Assembly (NCBI GenBank): GCA_030666765.1
Contig: DAOUXE010000026.1
Coordinates: forward strand, 1 to 9,038
Direction of reading: 5' to 3'
DNA from: Methanosarcinales archaeon
GTDB taxonomy: Archaea; Halobacteriota; Methanosarcinia; Methanosarcinales; Methanogasteraceae
DNA: 9,038 nt
In this document: positions 1-5,125 of the stretch, piece after piece
How positions within the stretch are numbered: position 1 is the stretch's first letter
Layout: each line of letters starts with the position of its first letter
Made by a program: the position numbers and the translations under genes
Notes under the pieces: generated by a model
Told to the model about the DNA's origin: nothing
The model's database searches: none
What the model saw: the letters and a program-made list of their open reading frames with translations, nothing else

Positions 1-126
1 ATTCGATTTTTACCAAGTCCTCTACCCCATAAGCCGTCGTTTACCCTCGCGGGGTCTCTACCCGGAAATTCCAGGAGCTTAGGTGGCGAACCCGGGTTCT
101 ACATCACAGATAATTATAAACACTTC
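1..126 (-). other. GC-rich structured stretch, no gene recognised
   Basis: I cannot assign a gene here. On the minus strand it has a short hairpin CCUGGA-AUU-UCCGGG (60-74, with a G-U pair that only works on this strand) and a small CCC/GGG hairpin that can close a GCGA loop near 44-55. A perfect 12-bp palindrome, gaacccgggttc, lies at 88-99. CUACCCC at 307-313 and GGGGUAG at 23-29 (minus strand) could pair, so this stretch may be the 3' continuation of the neighbouring RNA candidate. A 7-bp match over this distance is expected by chance several times. The plus frame starting at position 1 is open to 138-140 but shows no recognisable protein. Confidence 0.2.
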
Positions 127-341
127 AGAAGCCATCTGTAAGCCGGGAACCGTTCGTCCATCCACTATAACGCCACCATAGCCATTATAGTCTGATTCCG
201 TACCTTTTGGTCTATAGGACCGATTCAGTTTGAGGTAAACGCATCTTTTCATCACCCTAGACGTTACCATCCGCATGACCCACAGTAGGATTACCTCAAA
301 TGGAAGGGGTAGCCGGTTAGGCAATCTATGACGTAGCTTCT
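127..341 (-). ncRNA. Candidate structured RNA, possibly divergent RNase P RNA
   Basis: No credible protein is encoded here, but a consistent nested fold can be drawn for the minus strand. An outer 8-bp stem pairs 334-341 with 127-134. An inner 7-bp stem with one bulge pairs 313-319 with 139-146. Three branches follow: a perfect 10-bp stem (291-300 with 229-238) enclosing a hairpin with a GUAA tetraloop (259-272); a stem at 192-228 with an inner GGUC/GACC hairpin (209-221); and a 9-bp hairpin (164-172 with 183-191). At least three stems contain G-U pairs that would be A-C mismatches on the plus strand, which favours a minus-strand transcript. The 3' part carries CCGGCUUACAG, reminiscent of RNase P conserved region V, and an AGGGUGA-like element is upstream. 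The canonical GAGGAAAGUCC segment is absent, so the RNase P identity is only a suggestion. It may extend further toward position 1. Confidence 0.35.
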
Positions 342-419
342 TGCCGATAGGTAGAGTACGCAGAGTGACGCATAGGGGATCAAATATGAAAATAACAACT
401 CTCTATGATCTTATGTGAT

Positions 420-449
420 CTAGGTGGCTTAATCTTACTTACCACCTAG
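420..449. repeat. Inverted repeat upstream of rfcS
   Basis: CTAGGTGG (420-427) and CCACCTAG (442-449) form a perfect 8-bp inverted repeat with a 14-base spacer, in the divergent region between the RNA candidate and rfcS. It could be an operator or a transcript-end hairpin. No T-run follows on the plus strand, which argues against a simple terminator. Shortly downstream, attacctcaaa (452-462) repeats exactly the 11-mer at 290-300. Confidence 0.4.
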
Positions 450-557
450 CTATTACCTCAAAAAAGGTGCGCTATGGGCTCTACTCGACAACCAGAAAAA
501 ATTCGCCAGTGGTTCCAAGTACCGAAACTCGATAGCCACGGGCAGACGAACCCTTAA

Positions 558-600
558 GAATATAACCGACAATATATTCACATATTCACCACACGGAGGG
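558..600 (+). promoter_or_regulatory. Probable rfcS promoter and Shine-Dalgarno site
   Basis: An AT-rich TATA-like element gaatataa (558-565) would place a start of transcription near 587. The Shine-Dalgarno sequence ggaggg (595-600) follows. A second AT-rich element, aatatatt (571-578), is an alternative TATA box. The Shine-Dalgarno site decides the rfcS start: seven bases after GGAGG comes ATC at 607, and there is no ATG, GTG or TTG in frame nearby. Confidence 0.5.
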
Positions 601-606
601 TTTTCT

Positions 607-1575
607 ATCAAACAGGAGATATGGATCGAGAAGTACCGACCAAAGAGACTGGCGGATGTGGTAGGGCAGGATAACGCAATCGGGCGGTTGATTTCATACG
701 TGCACACAAGGAATCTACCACACCTCATGTTCACAGGCCCTCCCGGAGTTGGCAAGACCGCATCTGCGGTATCCATAGCCAGAGAACTCTTTGGCGACAC
801 GTGGCACTCCAACTTCACTGAATTAAATGCAAGCGACGAGCGCGGCATTGATGTGGTGCGCCACAAGATCAAGAACTTTGCACGAACCTCGCCTGTCGGG
901 GACGCCGAATTCAAGATCATCTTTTTAGACGAGGCAGATGCCCTGACCGGCGATGCCCAGTCTGCGCTTCGCAGAACGATGGAGCGGTACACCAGAACGT
1001 GTCGGTTTATCCTGTCATGTAATTATTCATCGAGAATTATAGAGCCGATTCAATCGAGATGCGCGGTCTACCGATTCGGCCCGATCACAGACGAGGCGGT
1101 CGTGAAGAGGGTCCGGTACATCGCTGACTGCGAGCACCTTGAGATCATGGATGATGGAATCGATGCGGTCAAATACGTGGCGCGCGGTGACATGCGCAAG
1201 GCGATCAATGCACTGCAGGCTGCCGCAATGCTTGGCACAGCGATCGACCGCGATGCCATCTATCAGATAACAGCGACCGCGCGTCCAGAGGAGATCGGAA
1301 AGCTTATTCTGAATGCATACAACGGTGATTTTGCAGAATCCCGCAAAAATTTGGACGATTTGTTAACCAGACAGGGACTATCCGGAGAGGATGTAGTCGG
1401 GCAGATATACCGGGCGATGTTTGATATCGGAGAGATCCCTGATCTCAAAAAGGTTGAGTTGATAGATAAAATTGGAGAAATTGATTTCAGAATCACAGAA
1501 GGTGCGAACGAGCAAATACAACTTGATGCACTCCTTGCGCGGTTCGTGCTATCCGGAGTAACCTACAATGACTGA
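607..1575 (+). CDS. rfcS: Replication factor C small subunit (clamp loader)
   Basis: This is the AAA+ ATPase small subunit of archaeal replication factor C, which with the large subunit loads the PCNA sliding clamp onto primed DNA. The N-terminus contains the family hallmark WIEKYRP (residues 6-12), followed by Walker A GPPGVGKT (44-51), the Walker B box with DEAD (108-111), sensor-1 N139 and the clamp-loader arginine motif SRC (150-152). The C-terminal collar helices follow, with no intein. At 322 residues it is of normal family length. The conserved WIEKYRP lies upstream of the first in-frame GTG (658), so the gene must start earlier. The upstream frame is open back to a stop at 430-432 with no ATG, GTG or TTG. 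A GGAGG seven bases before ATC at 607 marks that codon as the likely start. The end overlaps the next gene by 8 nt, indicating co-transcription with the KaiC-like gene. Confidence 0.95.
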   Translation: MKQEIWIEKYRPKRLADVVGQDNAIGRLISYVHTRNLPHLMFTGPPGVGKTASAVSIARELFGDTWHSNFTELNASDERGIDVVRHKIKNFARTSPVGDAEFKIIFLDEADALTGDAQSALRRTMERYTRTCRFILSCNYSSRIIEPIQSRCAVYRFGPITDEAVVKRVRYIADCEHLEIMDDGIDAVKYVARGDMRKAINALQAAAMLGTAIDRDAIYQITATARPEEIGKLILNAYNGDFAESRKNLDDLLTRQGLSGEDVVGQIYRAMFDIGEIPDLKKVELIDKIGEIDFRITEGANEQIQLDALLARFVLSGVTYND

Positions 1576-2296
1576 CAAAGTACCTACTGGAGTACCGGGA
1601 TTTGATGAACTGTGTGAAGGCGGGCCGGTGAGGAATCGGACATATCTGCTCGCCGGAACCTCTGGTACCGGAAAAACAAACTTTGCGTTCCAGTTCCTAT
1701 ATAGCGGAGCCACGCAGTACGACGAACCCGGTATATTTATTGCGACCGAAGAACGCCCTATCTACCTACGGGAGAATCTATTGAAATTCGGGTGGGATCT
1801 GCAGTCACTCGAGGATGAGGGCAAACTTGCGATCATCGACGCATGTTCTACAAAGATCGGGATTCCGTCGCAGGAACGATATGTGGATGTGCGCCCATTC
1901 GATATGCGTGCACTCCTCGACCAAGTCATCACGATACAGGATGAGATCGGCGCGAAACGCGCGGTGGTCGATTCGAGTACATCCATCGGATTTAATCTTC
2001 AGGACCCTGCAAGGATCAGGATAGAGCTGCTCAAACTGAGTACAACCCTTGAGATTCTCGGTCTGACATCGCTTATGACCTGCGAGATCGTTGATGATGA
2101 CTTATACAGTAGATTCGGTGTCGAGAACTTCGTGACCGCCGGTACGATCCTGCTGTATAATAAGCGGGAAGATAACACGCGTGTCCGCAGCATGGAAATA
2201 TTCAAGATGCGCGGATCAGATCATAAAAAAGGCATCTATCCGTATGAGATCACATCAGAGGGGATAGTCATCTATCCGCGCGAAGAGGTCTACTAA
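1568..2296 (+). CDS. Single-domain KaiC-like RecA-superfamily ATPase
   Basis: This 242-residue protein is one KaiC/RadA-type ATPase domain. It has the typical opening VPTGVPGFDEL (5-15), Walker A GTSGTGKT (30-37), the paired catalytic glutamates E61-E62 in the TEE motif, Walker B ending at D135, and the closing KMRGSDH motif typical of KaiC domains. Archaeal single-domain KaiC-like proteins include signalling ATPases such as ArlH, but this lacks enough context to be called that. The phosphorylatable Ser/Thr pair of cyanobacterial KaiC is not evident. Its ATG lies inside the end of rfcS (8-nt overlap), so translation is probably coupled. A methyltransferase gene follows 19 nt later. The role is unknown; ATP-dependent regulation or signalling is the family-based inference. 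Confidence 0.93.
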   Translation: MTDKVPTGVPGFDELCEGGPVRNRTYLLAGTSGTGKTNFAFQFLYSGATQYDEPGIFIATEERPIYLRENLLKFGWDLQSLEDEGKLAIIDACSTKIGIPSQERYVDVRPFDMRALLDQVITIQDEIGAKRAVVDSSTSIGFNLQDPARIRIELLKLSTTLEILGLTSLMTCEIVDDDLYSRFGVENFVTAGTILLYNKREDNTRVRSMEIFKMRGSDHKKGIYPYEITSEGIVIYPREEVY

Positions 2297-2315
2297 GGCA
2301 TACCTGGACTGGGAG

Positions 2316-3437
2316 ATGCGCCTCCATAACCTCTTTCACCTCGACCCGTCGGAACCAATATTCCTCGCCGAAAATGGTTTCAGCGATCAGAGAGAAGCGT
2401 TACTCACAGAAAACTACCTTAAAGAGTTCGAGAATATCAGCGGCAATACCGCTGCCCGAAAGGGCGGGGATGTGGTGTCAATGTGTTCTTGTAGGACGCA
2501 TCGACGCCACTGCCAGCAGGGCAGTGCGTTACGACTGACCGAGCACGGCATTTCGATCGCTATCGCAGTTTACGTGCATTCGCAAGGCATCGATCACTGG
2601 CTTGTGCTCACAAACATAATCTCGAAGGATGAGCGTTTTTCAGAAAGAGTGTTTGATATCTTCGGAAACGGCAGCGAAGGGATCGAAACAGATGCGTCCG
2701 ATCTACGCAGTGCATTGATCGAGTATTATTCCATCTTCCTTGCGAACCAGTGGTTATGCGAATCGTGCGCACGCGAAGATATGCCATACCTTGATCTCGG
2801 TGTCTTTGTAGGGGTACGTGAAATAATCAACAATAGATTGGACGAGGAACCGCTGGAAAACGGCGCGGACTGTGGACCAGAGGAGCGGATCAAGCGATTA
2901 TCATACCTATTTCATAAGATCAGGGACACAATCGAGCTTGACCTACCCGGTGCAGACGTGCTCGAGATCTGCTGCGGGGATGGTAGCGCTACTTCCGTGC
3001 TACGCGATCTCGGATGCGACCCGATCTGCATCGACTATGACAAATGCGACATCTGTGATGGGCTTAAGAGCGGACAACTCCGCGAGGAGCGGTCGATCGT
3101 TCTTGATGCCACAGAACTATCCTCGTTCTTCGATCGGGAGTTTGACTGCGTGGCAGGGTTCATGGTAGGTCCGATCCAGCCATTCAACGAGGCTATGTGG
3201 GCATCGATCCTGCGCGAGTCTGCCAAGGTCGTGCGGACTGGCGGGATACTGATATTTACGTTTCATGATGGCGAAGAACTTGGATTCGCTTACAAGGTAC
3301 TTGAGGGTTGCGGGGTTTCAGGAGAAACGCTTGAGAATCTCCCGGATACGGAATCACCGGCAGAGAGGGGCACTACCGGATATGATCGGTGGGTGTATGT
3401 CGGCAGGTGGGACGGTTCTGCACCGCCAGCTTTATAG
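2316..3437 (+). CDS. Class I SAM-dependent methyltransferase with unknown N-terminal domain
   Basis: The C-terminal half (about 210-373) is a Rossmann-type methyltransferase domain. Motif I, VLEICCGDG, is at 215-223, an acidic motif II region around CIDYDKCD follows, and a VVRTGGILIFTF strand lies near the end. The substrate cannot be inferred. The N-terminal half (1-190) is not recognised. It is cysteine-rich in two places, MCSCRTHRRHC (56-66) and WLCESC (146-151), which could be metal sites. The gene begins 19 nt after the KaiC-like ATPase gene, so it probably belongs to the rfcS transcript. ATG 2316 is the only good start, but its GGGAG is immediately adjacent, an unusually short spacing; CTG at 2304 behind AAGG (2295-2298) is a weak alternative. 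The last bases carry the TATA box of the next gene. Confidence 0.85.
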   Translation: MRLHNLFHLDPSEPIFLAENGFSDQREALLTENYLKEFENISGNTAARKGGDVVSMCSCRTHRRHCQQGSALRLTEHGISIAIAVYVHSQGIDHWLVLTNIISKDERFSERVFDIFGNGSEGIETDASDLRSALIEYYSIFLANQWLCESCAREDMPYLDLGVFVGVREIINNRLDEEPLENGADCGPEERIKRLSYLFHKIRDTIELDLPGADVLEICCGDGSATSVLRDLGCDPICIDYDKCDICDGLKSGQLREERSIVLDATELSSFFDREFDCVAGFMVGPIQPFNEAMWASILRESAKVVRTGGILIFTFHDGEELGFAYKVLEGCGVSGETLENLPDTESPAERGTTGYDRWVYVGRWDGSAPPAL

Positions 3438-3462
3438 CCAATTCCCGGAATATATAATCACG
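3430..3462 (+). promoter_or_regulatory. TATA promoter for a leaderless transcript of the 3463 gene
   Basis: ctttatag at 3430-3437, inside the last codons of the methyltransferase gene, is centred about 29 bases before ATG 3463. That spacing places the transcript start at or very near the ATG. No Shine-Dalgarno sequence precedes this ATG, consistent with a leaderless mRNA. A second TATA-like run, aatatataat, is at 3449-3458. Confidence 0.5.
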
Positions 3463-3657
3463 ATGCCAGTAATCGAAGTAAGCAACGAGACCCTGCGCCA
3501 GCTCGACTATCTACGCATCCGGATGCAGGTATCCGGTTACGACGAGGTGATCAGGCATCTTATGGGGGTGGAATATATAAGACCTGCGTATATCAAGGAT
3601 CCGGATCCGAAACAGAAACGTCCGGATGATAGGATCGGGATTTATAAAGTAGAGTGA
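3463..3657 (+). CDS. Small antitoxin-like (VapB/ribbon-helix-helix type) DNA-binding protein
   Basis: The protein has 64 residues. An N-terminal beta strand, VIEVSNETLRQLDYL, is followed by a helical SGYDEVIRHLM segment. This pattern (strand, ETL..L, then SYDEVI..L) is typical of archaeal VapB-like or ribbon-helix-helix antitoxins that bind DNA as dimers. The C-terminal 25 residues are charged and proline-rich and could be a tail that contacts a partner. No toxin gene is adjacent: the neighbours are a methyltransferase and mfnB, so it is an orphan antitoxin or a stand-alone regulator. The frame is open upstream to ATG 3265, but that part overlaps the methyltransferase gene in another frame and looks like shadow sequence. 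The promoter context supports ATG 3463. CAGTG/CACTG half-sites start just after its stop codon and could be its binding sites, which is inference. Confidence 0.7.
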   Translation: MPVIEVSNETLRQLDYLRIRMQVSGYDEVIRHLMGVEYIRPAYIKDPDPKQKRPDDRIGIYKVE

Positions 3658-3659
3658 GC

Positions 3660-3753
3660 ACAGTGTGAGCGGGGGCAACGACACTGTTAAATACCGCCAG
3701 TACGATGATTTCATTATTACACTGGTAAACAGTGCAATCATTGGAGGCATATT
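3660..3753 (+). promoter_or_regulatory. mfnB promoter region with repeated CAGTG half-sites
   Basis: ACAGTGT (3660-3666) and ACACTGT (3681-3687) form a 7-bp inverted repeat. A second hairpin, cactg-gtaaa-cagtg, lies at 3720-3734. ACACTGTTAAA (3681-3691) and ACACTGGTAAA (3719-3729) are near-identical direct repeats 38 bases apart. A TATA-like ttaaata (3688-3694) sits beside the first pair and would start transcription near 3717. The Shine-Dalgarno site ggagg (3743-3747) is six bases before the ATG. The symmetry suggests a regulator binding over the start of transcription. Confidence 0.5.
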
Positions 3754-4452
3754 ATGAAACTACTGGTTAGCCCGATCAACACGACCGAGGCAAAGGCTGC
3801 ACTTGATGGCGGTGCCGATATTGTCGATGTGAAGAATCCGAAAGAGGGGTCACTTGGTGCGAATTTCCCCTGGATGATCCGCGCAGTCATCGAGACGATC
3901 GAATCCAAAAAGCCAGTCAGCGCAACGATTGGCGATTTCAATTTCAAGCCGGGTACGGCATCGCTTGCTGCGCTTGGTGCTGCCACGTCCGGCGCTGATT
4001 ATATCAAGATTGGATTATACGACATCCAGACCACAGATCAGGCAGAAGAGCTATTGTCAAATGTTGTTCGGTCGATAAAAGGATACGATTCGAACAAATT
4101 TGCGGTAGCAGCCGCGTATGCAGATTATAGGCGTATTAATTCCATTTCACCACTGTTACTTCCCGCGGTTGGCGCGAAGGTCGGTGCCGATGTGGTGATG
4201 ATCGATACCGGTATCAAGGACGGCAGGTCACTCTTCGAGTTTATGGGCGAGGAAGAGTTAACCCGGTTTGTGGACGATGCACGCGGTCTTGGTTTGACTA
4301 CGGCACTTGCCGGAACGATCAAGTTCGAGGATCTGGACGTATTAAAGCGGATCAATCCGGACATTCTCGGAATCCGCGGAGTAGTCTGCGGTGGCGATCG
4401 GAACGATGAGATCAGGCAGGAACTGGTCGAGGAATTCAAGTCAAAGATGTGA
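3754..4452 (+). CDS. mfnB: (5-formylfuran-3-yl)methyl phosphate synthase (methanofuran biosynthesis)
   Basis: MfnB condenses two glyceraldehyde 3-phosphate molecules into 4-(hydroxymethyl)-2-furancarboxaldehyde phosphate, the furan precursor of methanofuran, the C1 carrier of methanogenesis and of its reverse. The whole 232-residue chain matches the family (formerly DUF556, type member MJ1099) in length and motifs. The catalytic residues known for MJ1099 are present at the same numbers: D25 and K27 in DVKNPKEGSLGANFPW, K85 in GADYIKIG, and D151 and K155 in MIDTGIKDG. The conserved GIRGVVCGGDR stretch is near the C-terminus. It is cytoplasmic, with a TIM-barrel-type fold. It has its own promoter and a good Shine-Dalgarno site, and no other methanofuran gene is adjacent. 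It shows that the host makes methanofuran, so a methanogen or methane/alkane oxidiser is likely. Confidence 0.97.
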   Translation: MKLLVSPINTTEAKAALDGGADIVDVKNPKEGSLGANFPWMIRAVIETIESKKPVSATIGDFNFKPGTASLAALGAATSGADYIKIGLYDIQTTDQAEELLSNVVRSIKGYDSNKFAVAAAYADYRRINSISPLLLPAVGAKVGADVVMIDTGIKDGRSLFEFMGEEELTRFVDDARGLGLTTALAGTIKFEDLDVLKRINPDILGIRGVVCGGDRNDEIRQELVEEFKSKM

Positions 4453-4516
4453 TCTGGTCGGGAGTGGTGGTTTCGCAAGGGGTCGCAGCGAAGTAATCAG
4501 GATTGTCCGGACTGCT

Positions 4517-4918
4517 CTTCCGGTTCTGTGGAGTCCATCGCCACAACCCCTCCATTCGGATTCTTGAGATTCACGATCCAATCACTTTTGATGAAAAGTA
4601 TGATCCAAACAAAATTCTAGCCCATAATTAGAATTGCTGTTCCAGGTCCGTTAATAAAGTATGATTTGTGTCTGCGATCTTCTTCCGTCCGGCACCCGAT
4701 TTTCGAATTCTTGTAGTATCTGGTTCAGCAGGATTATTCAATTCAAAACAACCCCTTGAGATCACTTTTCAGGATAATCCTGTTTCCTTAGACACTTTCG
4801 AGATTCCACCGCACCCCTCTATCTTTGTCATCGCGGCGAACAGTAACCTCTTGTCCCGCTCGTTTGGAAATTGTTGCACCGTTTCATACATACGTCGGAT
4901 TTCTTCTGTGCCAATCAT
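4517..4918 (-). pseudogene. ISAzo13-family transposase, decayed N-terminal fragment
   Basis: Read from ATG at 4916-4918, the frame gives MIGTEEIRRMYETVQQFPNE, then ERDKRLLFAAM, GGISKVSKETGLS, a TGA stop (4769-4771), and then in the same frame KVISRGCFELNNPAE, RIRKSGAGRKK and LLTDLEQQF before a TAA (4628-4630). This matches in order the N-terminal part of ISAzo13-type transposases, which have G(G/V)S.V...TGLSR.TI.RG..EL.NP followed by R.R..G.GRKK. The first TGA sits where the family has arginine, consistent with a single CGA-to-TGA change. After another stop (4571-4573) a weaker match, LWRWTPQNRK (to about 4517), may correspond to the family PLRWT..S.RK region. The catalytic DDE domain is missing. 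It is a dead remnant convergent with mfnB, and no terminal inverted repeats were identified. Confidence 0.72.
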
Positions 4919-5125
4919 ATATGCTAATACATATAACTATATACAAATGCTACCTTAATATAATTATATATACTTAAATATATTAATGATGATGCCTATA
5001 GCATAAACGGTCGGCTGCCAGCACGGAATTTTTCTCTGACCAAGAAATTTTTCTGGTGGTTAGTAATAAGTAGGATGTCGTGGATGACAGTGTAACTCCA
5101 TGTCCCCATAAAGATAGGTGATTTT
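4919..5125. promoter_or_regulatory. AT-rich intergenic stretch and leader of the double KaiC gene
   Basis: Positions 4919-4990 are almost pure A and T, with several TATA-like runs usable on either strand. They could serve the dead transposase on the minus strand and the KaiC-like gene on the plus strand. A plus start from ttaaatata (4974-4982) would give an mRNA leader of roughly 120 bases. Within the leader, aatttttct occurs twice, at 5027-5035 and 5046-5054. The Shine-Dalgarno site aggtgat (5117-5123) directly precedes ATG 5126. Nothing here looks protein-coding. Confidence 0.4.

Noticed and set aside
88..99. GAACCCGGGTTC palindrome as a tRNA T-arm
   Set aside because: No acceptor, D-arm or anticodon-arm sequences at tRNA distances on either strand.
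79..324. Open frame of 81 residues on the minus strand
   Set aside because: It has no recognisable motif or good ribosome site and overlaps the stems of the RNA candidate; it reads as a chance open frame in structured RNA.
127..341. SRP (7S) RNA as an identity for the structured RNA
   Set aside because: The helix 8 core (CCGGAAGG with the adjacent AGCA loop) was looked for on both strands and not found.
474..557. 27-codon plus-strand frame from ATG 474 with AGGTG in front, upstream of rfcS
   Set aside because: The peptide resembles no family convincingly; a faint likeness to ribosomal protein L39e at the first residues does not continue. It could be a leader peptide but cannot be supported.
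453..992. Long minus-strand frame opposite the rfcS start
   Set aside because: Ser/Arg/Leu-rich shadow of the coding strand of rfcS, with no motif.
3265..3462. N-terminal extension of the small antitoxin-like protein back to ATG 3265
   Set aside because: The extension overlaps the methyltransferase gene in another frame and has biased, basic shadow-like composition, while the promoter and family match support ATG 3463.
4500..4600. Minus-strand frame ending NLKNPNGGVVAMDSTEPEEQ as a separate small gene
   Set aside because: Short, without a start or ribosome site, and within the decayed transposase region; a chance frame is the simpler explanation.
4668..4958. 96-residue plus-strand frame
   Set aside because: It is the antisense of the transposase remnant; the minus-strand reading explains the sequence.
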